Positions 17,456 through 28,750 of a stretch of 64,000 nucleotides of DNA are shown piece after piece. Origin of the DNA: Cognatishimia sp. SS12 (GTDB taxonomy: Bacteria > Pseudomonadota > Alphaproteobacteria > Rhodobacterales > Rhodobacteraceae); contig NZ_JAQNCZ010000004.1 in NCBI RefSeq assembly GCF_028369055.1, forward strand, positions 1 through 64,000. Direction: 5' to 3'. The notes below the pieces were generated by a model, which had not been told where the DNA came from, searched no databases, and saw only the letters and a list, made by a program, of their open reading frames with translations. The position numbers were made by a program, and so were the translations under genes. Within the stretch, counting starts at the first letter, position 1, and every line of letters begins with the position of its first letter.

Positions 17456-17540
17456 TGGTGCGGGTGGAGGGACTTGAACCCCCACGCCTCGCGGCGCCAG
17501 AACCTAAATCTGGTGCGTCTACCAATTTCGCCACACCCGC
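17456..17540 (-). tRNA. tRNA-Leu (anticodon UAG)
   Basis: The minus strand folds into an 85-base class II tRNA. The acceptor arms are GCGGGTG and CACCCGC, the D-loop contains AATTGGTAGACGC, and the anticodon stem CCAGA/TCTGG encloses loop TTTAGGT, giving anticodon TAG. A short variable arm is followed by T-loop GGTTCAAGTCC. The discriminator A and CCA end are encoded. It reads codon CUA and related CUN codons. Confidence 0.96.
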
Positions 17541-17622
17541 AACCTGTGGAAACGACTCTCTGGCCGTTTCGTCCGGCGTTCCTAGCAAAGGTCACAATCG
17601 GATGTAAGAGGAAAAATGTAGC

Positions 17623-19753
<2,131 letters not shown>

Positions 19754-19788
19754 TCAATCTATAAAGTATATCAGAAGGAATTCAGAGC

Positions 19789-21195
19789 ATGAGCGCAGAT
19801 GCAGTTCTCAAGCTGATCAAAGACGAAGAAGCGGCCTATGTCGACATTCGTTTCACTGACACCCGCGGCAAACTCCAGCACGTCACCGTAGACGTTGATC
19901 TGGTGGACGAAGACTTCCTGGAAGAAGGCTTCATGTTTGACGGCTCCTCCATCGCGGGCTGGAAGTCGATCGAAAACTCCGACATGAAACTGATCCCAGA
20001 CACCGAGTCTGTTTATGTGGATCCGTTCTATGCTGAAAAAACCATCTGCATTCACTGCTCTATCGTTGAGCCAGACACAGGCGAAGCCTATGAGCGTGAC
20101 CCACGCGGCACCGCGCAGAAAGCCGAAGCCTACCTGAAATCTTCCGGAATCGGCGACGCGGCCTACATGGGCCCAGAAGCAGAATTCTTCCTGTTTGATG
20201 ACGTGCGTTTCTCCAACTCTATCAACAAAGTATCTTACGAAGTTGATGCGCAGGACGCCTCCTGGAACACCGACACAGAATACGAAATGGGCAACACCGG
20301 CCACCGTCCTGGCCTCAAAGGTGGTTACTTCCCAGTAAACCCAACCGACGACGCACAGGACATCCGTTCTGAGATGCTTTCCACCATGAAGCGTCTGGGC
20401 ATGAAAGTGGACAAGCACCACCACGAGGTAGCGTCCTGTCAGCACGAGCTTGGCCTGATCTTTGACAGCCTGACCAAACAAGCGGACGAGCTGCAGAAAT
20501 ATAAATATGTGATCCACAACGTGGCGCAGTCTTACGGCAAATCCGCAACCTTCATGCCAAAGCCCATCTACGGCGACAACGGCACAGGTATGCACGTGAA
20601 CATGTCGATCTGGAAAGACGGCAAACCACTGTTCGCAGGCGACAAATACGCGGATCTGTCCCAAGAAGCTCTGTACTTCATCGGTGGTATCCTGAAGCAC
20701 GCGAAAGCGCTGAACGCCTTCACCAACCCATCCACCAACTCTTACAAGCGTCTGATCCCGGGCTTTGAAGCCCCAGTTCTGCGCGCCTACTCCGCCCGCA
20801 ACCGCTCTGGCTGTGTCCGTATTCCATGGACAGAATCGCCAAAAGCCAAGCGCGTTGAGGCCCGTTTCCCTGATCCGTCTGCCAACCCATACCTGTGCTT
20901 TGCAGCGCTGCTGATGGCTGGCCTTGACGGCATCAAGAACAAGATCGATCCAGGCGAAGCCATGGACAAGAACCTCTATGATCTGCCTGCCGAAGAGCTG
21001 GCCGGTATCCCAACCGTCTGTGGCTCCCTGCGCGAAGCGCTGGACGAGCTGCAAAAAGACATGGACTTCCTGACCGCAGGCGACGTCTTCACCAAAGACC
21101 AGATCGAGGGCTACATTGACCTCAAGATGGAAGAAGTTGAACTCTATGAGCACACGCCACACCCTGTTGAGTTTGGCATGTACTACAGCTGCTAA
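19789..21195 (+). CDS. glnA: Glutamine synthetase type I
   Basis: The 468-residue ligase makes glutamine from glutamate, ammonia and ATP, and forms a dodecamer. Visible are [12 protein letters not shown] (58 region), the metal-binding GPEAEFFLF, the NGTGMHVN site, [19 protein letters not shown], and the adenylylation tyrosine Y397 in NLYDLPAEE. Codon use (many CCA and AAC codons) differs from most neighbours, in keeping with a highly expressed gene. Follows glnB in the same direction. Confidence 0.98.
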   Translation: MSADAVLKLIKDEEAAYVDIRFTDTRGKLQHVTVDVDLVDEDFLEEGFMFDGSSIAGWKSIENSDMKLIPDTESVYVDPFYAEKTICIHCSIVEPDTGEAYERDPRGTAQKAEAYLKSSGIGDAAYMGPEAEFFLFDDVRFSNSINKVSYEVDAQDASWNTDTEYEMGNTGHRPGLKGGYFPVNPTDDAQDIRSEMLSTMKRLGMKVDKHHHEVASCQHELGLIFDSLTKQADELQKYKYVIHNVAQSYGKSATFMPKPIYGDNGTGMHVNMSIWKDGKPLFAGDKYADLSQEALYFIGGILKHAKALNAFTNPSTNSYKRLIPGFEAPVLRAYSARNRSGCVRIPWTESPKAKRVEARFPDPSANPYLCFAALLMAGLDGIKNKIDPGEAMDKNLYDLPAEELAGIPTVCGSLREALDELQKDMDFLTAGDVFTKDQIEGYIDLKMEEVELYEHTPHPVEFGMYYSC

Positions 21196-21213
21196 TTCAG
21201 CTTAAAAGATTTG

Positions 21214-21243
21214 AAAAAGGCGCTCTTTTGAGCGCCTTTTTTT
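21214..21243 (+). terminator. Terminator of glnBA
   Basis: AAAAAGGCGCTC and GAGCGCCTTTTT form a long stem with a TTTT loop, ending in a T run. Confidence 0.92.
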
Positions 21244-21252
21244 GTGCCCTTC

Positions 21253-21552
21253 ATGGGCTTCTTTCGATTTGAAGGGCTGTATGACGGGCTGTTTGCCAGT
21301 CTTTCGATCAGCTTTGTGCAAAAATATGCTGCGGGCCAAATAGGCCGCGCCTCCGCACTCTATTGGAACGCGCTGATGGTCAGTGGCCTCATCGCCAGGC
21401 CGGTGGTTGGGCTTGTTGCCTTTCACCAAAGCTTTCAAACCGTGCTATATTTTGCCTGTCTGGGCGCTGTAATTGCGCTGGCCGTTCTGGCACTTATGCA
21501 AATGACCGCACGTGCAAGCGAGACCCGGCCCCCGAAACGCAAGACGCCCTAG
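21253..21552 (+). pseudogene. C-terminal remnant of an MFS-type transporter
   Basis: This stretch encodes FEGLYDGLFASLSISFVQKY, then a conserved-looking ASALYWNALMVSGLIARPVVG and a final hydrophobic segment, which resembles the last helices of a major-facilitator transporter. It lacks any N-terminal part: the frame begins inside the glnA terminator. It is therefore read as a decayed gene of about 100 codons. A small intact membrane protein is less likely. Confidence 0.55.
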
Positions 21553-21878
21553 CGGGCGCTGAACGCTGTCGCCAGCGCCTCACTTTCGTCTGCGGCGACC
21601 GTGACGCTGTATTCATTAAAGGCCAGGTCGCGTGCCGGAATGATGCTTTGGTATTCTGCGCTTTCAAACACGCTGTCGAGCGCGGCGCGATCTGGGTATT
21701 CGACAATAAAGACGGTTTTCGCCGGGCGATGGCCGACCACAACCTCGTTCACGGTGAACCGCTTGAGAATCCGCGCCCCGGCGCGCGCCAGCAATGGCCC
21801 CGTGACAGCCAGATATTCCGCAAGAGCAAGCGGTTCATCATCATTGATGCTTGTCAGCGCGACGACTGTGACGGGCAT
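21549..21878 (-). CDS. DUF1330 domain protein
   Basis: A 109-residue protein of the DUF1330 family, with a ferredoxin-like (dimeric alpha-beta barrel) fold. Typical marks are the strand PVTVVALTSI, a central RFTVNEVVVGHRPAKTVFIVEYPDRAAL and SAEYQSIIPAR. The biochemical function of the family is unknown. It converges with and overlaps the MFS remnant by 4 bases, and diverges from the hydrolase-OsmC gene. Confidence 0.85.
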   Translation of the reverse strand: MPVTVVALTSINDDEPLALAEYLAVTGPLLARAGARILKRFTVNEVVVGHRPAKTVFIVEYPDRAALDSVFESAEYQSIIPARDLAFNEYSVTVAADESEALATAFSAR

Positions 21879-22147
21879 GGCGACTCCTGATAGTCTTTAG
21901 TGTGACATGCAAATTCCTGCGTTCTGGCGGGGTTTTCAAGGGACGCGCAGCAAAGAAATCGTGCTTATATCAATTTTGCGACCATCGCGTGCAAATCCGC
22001 GCCATATTGCGCGCGCTGAGGTTGCGCGATGGCGCGCACGGCCCGCTCGCGCGCCCTCACCTTGCCGTGACCCCGGTTTCAGCCCCCTTGGACTGGGCGA
22101 CCTTCTCAGCCAAATTGGGGGAACAGACGAAAAAGGCAGCTTTGCGC

Positions 22148-23365
22148 ATGACAACCGAACGTATCACATTCACCGGCCACAGCGGCGAGAAACTCTCCGC
22201 CCGGCTTGACCTGCCCGATGGCCCGCATCTGGCCACGGTGTTGTTTGCGCATTGTTTTACCTGTTCCAAAGACATTCCCGCCGCGCGGCGCATTGCCGGG
22301 CGGCTTGCGGCCATGGGGCTGGCGGTGCTGCGGTTTGACTTCACCGGGTTGGGGCATTCCGAAGGAGAGTTTTCCAACACTACCTTTTCCTCCAATGTGC
22401 AGGACCTGCACGCCGCCGCCACCTATCTGACCGAGCGCGGCATGGCGCCTGACATGCTGATTGGCCATTCTCTAGGCGGCGCGGCGGTGCTGCGCGCAGC
22501 AGCGGATATGGACAGCGTGCGCGCGGTCGCCACCCTAGGCGCACCGTTTGAACCCGGCCACGTCACACATAACTTTGATGGCGCGCTGGAAACCATCAAG
22601 GCCAAGGGCCGGGCCGAGGTTTGCCTAGGCGGGCGGCCCTTTACCATCGCCAAAGCCTTTGTCGAAGATGTGTCGGCCCAGAACCTCGCGCCGATCATAG
22701 AAAAACTGGGCCGCGCGCTCTTGATCATGCATGCACCGCGCGACTCCGTTGTGGATATCGACAATGCCGCCGCAATATTTCAGGCCGCGAAACATCCCAA
22801 AAGCTTTGTTACCTTGGATGACGCCGACCATTTGATCAGCCGCCCCGAGGACGCGGAATATGCCGCCGAGGTCATCGCGGCCTGGGCCGCGCGCTATTTG
22901 CACCTTGCGCCCCCCGCCCCGCCCATTGGCGCGCCCGAAGGCGTTGTGCGTGTCTCTGAGGCCGACCCCAACGGGTTCTTGCAAGATGTGAATTCCGGCC
23001 CCTTTCATCACACGCTGGCGGATGAGCCGCTGGCCTATGGCGGCACCAACAAAGGCATGTCGCCCTATGGGTTCCTGTCCTCTGGTCTTGGGGCCTGCAC
23101 GTCGATGACGATCCGCATGTATGCCCGCCGCAAGGGCTGGCCGCTGGATCATGTCTGGGTGGATGTGCGCCACAACAAGGTGCATGCGCAGGATGCTGGG
23201 ACCGGCTCTGGCGACCGGATCGACAGTTTCACGCGGGTCATTCATCTGGCGGGCGCGCTGGACGCTGCGCAGCGCACGCGGCTGATGGAAATTGCCGACC
23301 GCTGCCCGGTGCACCGGACCTTGGAGAAATCCAGCAAGGTGATCACCGAATTGGCCGAAAGCTGA
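22148..23365 (+). CDS. Alpha/beta hydrolase - OsmC fusion protein
   Basis: A 405-residue protein begun at MTTERITFTGHSGEKL (ATG 22148). Residues 1 to about 255 form an alpha/beta hydrolase with nucleophile S108 in IGHSLGG and a late histidine in DDADHL. Residues about 270-405 are an OsmC/Ohr domain with two redox cysteines, C317 (GLGACTSM) and C386 (DRCPVHRTLE), which in OsmC proteins reduce organic peroxides. The fusion is known in proteobacteria; the substrate is not. It may process peroxidised esters, but this is inference. The upstream ribosome site is weak. Confidence 0.88.
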   Translation: MTTERITFTGHSGEKLSARLDLPDGPHLATVLFAHCFTCSKDIPAARRIAGRLAAMGLAVLRFDFTGLGHSEGEFSNTTFSSNVQDLHAAATYLTERGMAPDMLIGHSLGGAAVLRAAADMDSVRAVATLGAPFEPGHVTHNFDGALETIKAKGRAEVCLGGRPFTIAKAFVEDVSAQNLAPIIEKLGRALLIMHAPRDSVVDIDNAAAIFQAAKHPKSFVTLDDADHLISRPEDAEYAAEVIAAWAARYLHLAPPAPPIGAPEGVVRVSEADPNGFLQDVNSGPFHHTLADEPLAYGGTNKGMSPYGFLSSGLGACTSMTIRMYARRKGWPLDHVWVDVRHNKVHAQDAGTGSGDRIDSFTRVIHLAGALDAAQRTRLMEIADRCPVHRTLEKSSKVITELAES

Positions 23366-23393
23366 CCAAGCGCCCGGTCAAATACCGCAGAAT

Positions 23394-23415
23394 GAGTATT
23401 TAGGAAAAGATGAAG
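23394..23415. repeat. Degenerate copy of a GAGTATTT-GGAAAAGATGAAG motif
   Basis: GAGTATTTAGGAAAAGATGA, just downstream of the hydrolase-OsmC gene, resembles the tail of the repeat-like insert in the NAD(P)HX repair gene. It may be the worn 3' end of the same repeat class. Short match only. Confidence 0.35.
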
Positions 23416-23501
23416 CACAGCGCGGCAGCTTGCTCTCTTGTTCCCTGCGCTGGGTCGGTCTATACCGCGCCTGACTTCCTGCTGTGACATAAGGCTGCGC
23501 T

Positions 23502-24806
23502 ATGATCCCCCGTTATTCCCGCCCTGAAATGGTGGCCATCTGGTCCCCGGAAACCAAGTTCAAGATCTGGTACGAAATCGAGGCGCATGCCTGCGATGCC
23601 CAGGCCGATCTGGGCGTGATCCCGCGCGAAAACGCCGAGGCGGTGTGGAAGGCCAAGGACGTTGAGTTCGACGTGGCGCGCATTGATGAAATCGAAGCGG
23701 TCACCAAACATGACGTCATCGCCTTTCTGACCCATCTGGCGGAACATGTCGGCTCTGACGAGGCGCGCTTTGTGCATCAGGGCATGACCTCTTCTGACGT
23801 GCTGGACACCTGCCTGAATGTGCAGCTTGTGCGTTCGGCAGATATTCTGATCAAAGATATGGACGGGCTGCTGGCCGCGCTGAAAAAACGTGCGCTTGAG
23901 CACAAAGACACGGTCCGCGTTGGCCGCTCGCACGGTATTCACGCTGAGCCGACCACCATGGGGCTGACCTTCGCGCGTTTCTACGCCGAGATGGACCGCA
24001 ACCTTGCGCGCCTCAAAGCTGCGCGTGAAGAGATCGCCACCGGCGCGATTTCCGGCGCTGTGGGCACATTTGCCAATATCGACCCTGCGGTCGAAGAGCA
24101 TGTCTGCGCCAAACTGGGCCTGAAACCAGAACCGATTTCCACGCAGGTGATCCCGCGCGATCGTCATGCGATGTTCTTTGCGGTGCTGGGTGTGATTGCC
24201 TCGTCGATTGAAAACGTGGCCATCGAAATTCGCCACATGCAGCGCACCGAGGTGCTGGAAGGCGCGGAATTCTTCTCCATGGGGCAAAAAGGCTCCTCTG
24301 CGATGCCGCACAAAAAGAACCCGGTGCTGACCGAAAACCTGACAGGTCTGGCGCGTCTGGTACGCATGTCGGTGATCCCAGCGATGGAAAACGTCGCGCT
24401 GTGGCACGAGCGTGATATCTCACACTCTTCTGTTGAGCGCGCGATTGGCCCAGATTCTTGCGTCACGCTCGACTTTGCGCTGGCGCGTCTGACAGGTGTG
24501 ATCGACAAAATGCTGATCTTCCCAGAGAACATGCTGGACAATATGAACAAATTCCCCGGTCTGGTGATGTCACAGCGCGTGCTGCTGGCCCTGACTCAAG
24601 CCGGTGTGTCACGTGAAGACGCCTATGTGATGGTGCAGCGCAACGCGCTGAAGGTCTGGGAATTCCGCACAGATTTCCGCGAAGAGCTGCTGGCTGACGA
24701 AGACGTTGTCAAAGCGCTTGGCACCGATGGGATCAACGAAAAATTCAACATGGAATACCACACCAAACATGTTGATACGATTTTCAAACGTGTCTTCGGC
24801 GACTAA
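23502..24806 (+). CDS. purB: Adenylosuccinate lyase
   Basis: The 434-residue enzyme acts twice in purine synthesis, on SAICAR and on adenylosuccinate, releasing fumarate. The fumarase-superfamily signature GSSAMPHKKNP is at about residues 265-275. Other marks are RSHGIHAEPTTMGL and HQGMTSSDVLDTC. The N-terminus MIPRYSRPEMVAIWSPETKF is typical. A terminator follows directly. Confidence 0.97.
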   Translation: MIPRYSRPEMVAIWSPETKFKIWYEIEAHACDAQADLGVIPRENAEAVWKAKDVEFDVARIDEIEAVTKHDVIAFLTHLAEHVGSDEARFVHQGMTSSDVLDTCLNVQLVRSADILIKDMDGLLAALKKRALEHKDTVRVGRSHGIHAEPTTMGLTFARFYAEMDRNLARLKAAREEIATGAISGAVGTFANIDPAVEEHVCAKLGLKPEPISTQVIPRDRHAMFFAVLGVIASSIENVAIEIRHMQRTEVLEGAEFFSMGQKGSSAMPHKKNPVLTENLTGLARLVRMSVIPAMENVALWHERDISHSSVERAIGPDSCVTLDFALARLTGVIDKMLIFPENMLDNMNKFPGLVMSQRVLLALTQAGVSREDAYVMVQRNALKVWEFRTDFREELLADEDVVKALGTDGINEKFNMEYHTKHVDTIFKRVFGD

Positions 24807-24827
24807 GCTGACACTGAATTGTACGTA

Positions 24828-24856
24828 GAAAAGCCCGCCATCAGGCGGGCTTTTTG
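24828..24856 (+). terminator. Terminator of purB
   Basis: AAAGCCCGCC and GGCGGGCTTT form a 10-base stem with an ATCA loop and a T run. Confidence 0.9.
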
Positions 24857-24891
24857 TTGCTCACATAAGCCACCGCCCGGTGCAGAGCGCC

Positions 24892-25014
24892 GGGCATCGC
24901 CCGACCTCCCCCAGGAGGGCGATTATGCCAGGTTTCGAAATTCTCAAAGTAATGCTCTCTGCGCCGTTCTGCGATGACAGAACGCCGCAACGCCCTCCAG
25001 GTCGGGCGATGCCC
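24892..25014. repeat. Inverted-repeat-bounded structured element of 123 bases
   Basis: The ends GGGCATCGCCCGACCT (24892-24907) and AGGTCGGGCGATGCCC (24999-25014) are perfect 16-base inverted repeats. The pairing resumes with GGAGGGCG/CGCCCTCC after a 6-base bulge. Inside lies a second hairpin, GTTCTG/CAGAAC extended to 11 bases with one mismatch. No credible gene occupies it. The right end abuts the stop codon of the DUF1223 gene. It looks like a small palindromic mobile repeat or a structured RNA. Confidence 0.65.
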
Positions 25015-25740
25015 TCAGCGCAGCTCAGCGGCCGCCACAATTGGCCCGTGGTTTTTGTGTTGCACCAAGACAACCACTGGAGCGTTGCCAGCCACTTTGC
25101 TGCGGAACGTCTTGGCCCGGTTGCCGCGCCACTCCCCTAGGGTTTCCCAGCTGGTAACGGTATTGGCGTAGCTGAGAGTCTTGCCGGCGTTTTCGCCGCG
25201 TTTGACGTCGCGGGTGTCCTTAGGCGAATAGCGCACCAGATGCACCACCATCGGCGCGAGCGCCTCGCCCTCAGGGGCTAGTTTGACGGTCAATTGCCCG
25301 TCTTTCAGGGTCGCCTGCATCGCGACGGGCGAGGGTTTCGCCGCGTGATCGCGCAGATGCGCGGTCACATCGCGTGGCTTTGTGCCAATCACGTGATCCT
25401 TACCGCCAATAATCATCTGCGGTGTATAGACCGACCGGTGCCCCGCCGCGCGGGCATAGGCGCGCTGGCGTTTGGTATAGGCCGGATCTGCCAGGTCATC
25501 TTTCCAGCCGATATAGTCCCAATAGTCCACATGCAGCGCCAGCGCGATCACATCACTGCGCCCCACCAGATCTTTGGCAAAAAACGCATCCGCCGGTGGG
25601 CAGCTGCTGCAACCTTGCGAGGTATAGAGCTCCACCACCACCGGATAGGGCTCTGCGGCGGCGGTGCCGGTGCCAAAAACGGAGAGGCCCGCGCTGAGAC
25701 TGAGGGCGGCAGCGGCAAACCAACGTGCAAGGTATGTCAT
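25015..25740 (-). CDS. DUF1223 thioredoxin-like secreted protein
   Basis: A 241-residue protein with an N-terminal signal peptide (about 1-29, ending AAA) and the DUF1223 fold. The redox-type motif QGCSSCPPAD (a CSSC pair) and HVDYWDYIGWKDDLADP are diagnostic. The family is thioredoxin-like and periplasmic, with no established reaction. It is divergent from acnA. Its stop codon directly touches the inverted-repeat element at 24892-25014. Confidence 0.88.
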   Translation of the reverse strand: MTYLARWFAAAALSLSAGLSVFGTGTAAAEPYPVVVELYTSQGCSSCPPADAFFAKDLVGRSDVIALALHVDYWDYIGWKDDLADPAYTKRQRAYARAAGHRSVYTPQMIIGGKDHVIGTKPRDVTAHLRDHAAKPSPVAMQATLKDGQLTVKLAPEGEALAPMVVHLVRYSPKDTRDVKRGENAGKTLSYANTVTSWETLGEWRGNRAKTFRSKVAGNAPVVVLVQHKNHGPIVAAAELR

Positions 25741-25836
25741 AAATCGATTTCCTATCGGCTTTCTACCTGCTTACCCCAGATTTTAGATGAAACGCCAATC
25801 AACCATTTGCGAGAATTCGTTCTCTTGCGTGAAATA

Positions 25837-25856
25837 TTGTGTGCAACGGTATACAA
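25837..25856. promoter_or_regulatory. Possible operator between DUF1223 and acnA
   Basis: The stretch begins TTGTGTGCAA and ends GTATACAA, an imperfect dyad with conserved TTGT/ACAA ends, as in GntR-family sites. It lies between divergent promoters, about 90 bases before acnA. Low certainty. Confidence 0.25.
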
Positions 25857-25944
25857 AAGACGACAATCCCTCTTGATTGCCACGGCAACATAGGTCAAAA
25901 GCAGGCTCAGCGAGACCCTATTTTCTGTTCAGAGGGAGGCCAAA

Positions 25945-28692
25945 ATGCCCATCACTGTCGGTCAGGACAACGCCAAATCCCGTAAGACGCTTACGGTAAA
26001 CGGCAAATCCATTTCTTATTATTCCATTCCCGCCGCGCAAGAGGCCGGTCTTGGTGACTTTTCCAACCTGCCAGCATCGCTGAAAGTGGTACTGGAAAAC
26101 CTGCTGCGCTTTGAGGACGGCGGTTTTTCCGTCTCTGTTGACGATATCAAAGCCTTTGGCGAATGGGGCGTGAACGGCGGTAAGAACCCGCGCGAGATCG
26201 CCTATCGCCCGGCCCGCGTGCTGATGCAGGACTTTACCGGTGTACCTGCCGTTGTTGATCTGGCCGCGATGCGCGATGGGATTGTGGGCCTGAAGGGCTC
26301 TGCCTCCAAGATTAACCCGCTGGTGCCTGTGGATCTGGTTATCGACCACTCGGTCATGATTGACGAATTTGGCAACCCACGTGCGTTCCAAATGAACGTG
26401 GACCGCGAATATGAGCGCAACATGGAGCGCTATCAGTTCCTGAAGTGGGGTCAGGGCGCGTTCAACAACTTCCGCGTTGTGCCCCCCGGCACCGGCATCT
26501 GTCACCAGGTGAACGTGGAATATCTGGCGCAGACCGTCTGGAGCGACACCGATCAATCCGGCGAAGAAGTCGCCTATCCTGATACGCTGGTTGGCACCGA
26601 CAGCCACACCACCATGGTCAATGGCATGGCGGTTCTGGGCTGGGGTGTTGGCGGCATCGAGGCCGAAGCCGCAATGCTGGGTCAGCCGATTTCCATGCTG
26701 ATCCCGGAAGTCATTGGCTTTGAGCTGACCGGCGCGTTGGTCGAAGGCACCACCGGCACCGACCTGGTTCTGAAAGTGGTTGAAATGCTGCGCGAAAAAG
26801 GCGTGGTTGGCAAATTCGTCGAATTCTACGGCAAAGGTCTGGATGGACTGCCGCTGGCAGACCGCGCGACCATCGCCAACATGGCCCCAGAATATGGCGC
26901 AACCTGTGGCTTCTTCCCGATTGATGGCGAAACCCTGCGCTATCTGGAAAACACCGGCCGCGACAAAGACCGCATTGCGCTGGTCGAGGCCTATGCCAAA
27001 GAAAACGGTTTCTGGCGTGGTCCTGACTATGCACCAATCTATACCGACACGCTGAGCCTGGATATGGGCACCATCGTGCCTGCGATCTCTGGCCCGAAAC
27101 GTCCACAGGACTATGTGGCGCTGACCGAAGCGGCGGATGCCTTCAAACAGGTTGTGTCTGACTACCGCGGTGTCGATGCTTCTGATGCGGCAACCGAAAT
27201 GGCAGACGAAGGCCCTGCGCCAACCGCCCCTGCTGATCCACGCAAATCCCACCCGGTTTCGGGCGAGGAGTATGAACTGCGTGATGGCTCTGTTGTCATC
27301 GCGTCGATCACGTCGTGCACCAACACATCCAACCCCTATGTGATGATCGGCGCGGGTCTGGTGGCCAAGAAAGCCAACGAACTGGGTCTGAACCGCAAGC
27401 CTTGGGTCAAAACCTCGCTGGCCCCCGGCTCGCAGGTTGTGTCTGCCTATCTTGAGGCCTCGGGCCTGCAAGAGCATCTGGATGCCATCGGCTTTAACCT
27501 TGTTGGTTATGGCTGCACCACCTGTATCGGTAACTCCGGTCCGATCCAGAAAGAACTGTCCGAAGCCATCGCCGAAGGCGACCTTGTGGCGACATCTGTT
27601 CTGTCAGGCAACCGCAACTTTGAAGGCCGGATCTCGCCTGATGTCCGGGCCAACTACCTTGCCTCGCCGCCACTGGTCGTGGCCTATGCGTTGGCCGGTG
27701 ACATGAACATCGACATTACCAAAGACCCAATTGCACAGGACAAAAACGGCAATGACGTTTACCTGAAAGACCTTTGGCCAACCCAACAGGAAGTGGCGGA
27801 GCTGGTCGAAAAGACCGTGACCCGCGAAGCCTTCCTTGAGAAATACGCCGACGTCTTTAAAGGCGATGAGAAATGGCAGGCGGTTGAAACCACCGAGGCG
27901 GAAACCTACGACTGGCCCGCACATTCGACCTATATCCAGAACCCACCTTACTTCCAGGGTATGGGCAGCGAGCCGGGCACCATCTCCAATATCGAAGACG
28001 CGAAAGTGCTGGCGATCCTCGGTGACATGGTCACAACCGACCACATCTCTCCTGCCGGGTCCTTCAAGGAAACCACCCCTGCCGGTAAATACCTTCTGGA
28101 GCGTCAGGTACAGCCACGGGAGTTTAACTCCTACGGCTCGCGCCGTGGCAACCACGAGATTATGATGCGCGGCACCTTTGCCAACATCCGCATCAAGAAC
28201 GAGATGCTGGATGGCGTTGAAGGTGGCTACACCAAAGGCCCAGATGGTCAGCAAACCTCGATCTACGACGCCTCTATGGCGCACCAAGAAGCGGGCACAC
28301 CGCTGGTGGTCTTCGGTGGTGAGCAATATGGCGCGGGCTCGTCCCGCGACTGGGCTGCCAAAGGGACCGCGCTCTTGGGCGTCAAAGCCGTCATCGCCGA
28401 GAGCTTTGAGCGTATCCACCGCTCCAACCTCGTTGGCATGGGGGTGATCCCGTTTGAATTCACCGGGGGGGACAGCCGCAAAACACTGGGTCTGACCGGC
28501 GAAGAAACCGTGTCGATCTCTGGTCTGGATACAATCGAGCCGCTGCAAGAGGTGCCCTGCACCATCACCATGGCGGATGGTACAGTCAAAGAAATCACTT
28601 TGAAGTGCCGCATCGATACAGCGCCTGAAATCGAATACATCGAACACGGCGGCGTTCTGCACTATGTGCTGCGCAACCTGGCAAAATCCTAA
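25945..28692 (+). CDS. acnA: Aconitate hydratase A
   Basis: The 915-residue TCA-cycle enzyme interconverts citrate and isocitrate. The three [4Fe-4S] cysteine ligands are C458 (SITSCTNTSNP), C524 and C527 (YGCTTCIGNSGP). Other family motifs are LVGTDSHTTMVNG and GSSRDWAAKGT in the swivel domain. The IRP/AcnA type is shown by its length and domain order. It is monocistronic, with a terminator directly after. Confidence 0.98.
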   Translation: MPITVGQDNAKSRKTLTVNGKSISYYSIPAAQEAGLGDFSNLPASLKVVLENLLRFEDGGFSVSVDDIKAFGEWGVNGGKNPREIAYRPARVLMQDFTGVPAVVDLAAMRDGIVGLKGSASKINPLVPVDLVIDHSVMIDEFGNPRAFQMNVDREYERNMERYQFLKWGQGAFNNFRVVPPGTGICHQVNVEYLAQTVWSDTDQSGEEVAYPDTLVGTDSHTTMVNGMAVLGWGVGGIEAEAAMLGQPISMLIPEVIGFELTGALVEGTTGTDLVLKVVEMLREKGVVGKFVEFYGKGLDGLPLADRATIANMAPEYGATCGFFPIDGETLRYLENTGRDKDRIALVEAYAKENGFWRGPDYAPIYTDTLSLDMGTIVPAISGPKRPQDYVALTEAADAFKQVVSDYRGVDASDAATEMADEGPAPTAPADPRKSHPVSGEEYELRDGSVVIASITSCTNTSNPYVMIGAGLVAKKANELGLNRKPWVKTSLAPGSQVVSAYLEASGLQEHLDAIGFNLVGYGCTTCIGNSGPIQKELSEAIAEGDLVATSVLSGNRNFEGRISPDVRANYLASPPLVVAYALAGDMNIDITKDPIAQDKNGNDVYLKDLWPTQQEVAELVEKTVTREAFLEKYADVFKGDEKWQAVETTEAETYDWPAHSTYIQNPPYFQGMGSEPGTISNIEDAKVLAILGDMVTTDHISPAGSFKETTPAGKYLLERQVQPREFNSYGSRRGNHEIMMRGTFANIRIKNEMLDGVEGGYTKGPDGQQTSIYDASMAHQEAGTPLVVFGGEQYGAGSSRDWAAKGTALLGVKAVIAESFERIHRSNLVGMGVIPFEFTGGDSRKTLGLTGEETVSISGLDTIEPLQEVPCTITMADGTVKEITLKCRIDTAPEIEYIEHGGVLHYVLRNLAKS

Positions 28693-28712
28693 GAGGTTTT
28701 GAAATCGAATAG

Positions 28713-28742
28713 AAAGAGGCCCCCTGCGGGGCCTCTTTTTCG
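28713..28742 (+). terminator. Terminator of acnA
   Basis: AAGAGGCCCC and GGGGCCTCTT form a 10-base stem with a short CTGC loop and a T run. Confidence 0.92.
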
Positions 28743-28750
28743 TTTGGCGG

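Noticed and set aside
17430..17456. CtrA binding site (TTAA-N7-TTAA) before the spike genes
   Set aside because: Only one TTAA half site is found; the other half reads TTTC/GAAA. Not enough to call.
19771..21162. A 463-codon open frame antisense to glnA
   Set aside because: Antisense frames stay open here because of the codon bias of highly expressed GC-rich genes. The sense strand is plainly glutamine synthetase, and the antisense product has no recognisable motif.
25918..27477. A 519-codon open frame antisense to acnA
   Set aside because: Same codon-bias effect; the sense frame contains all aconitase motifs.
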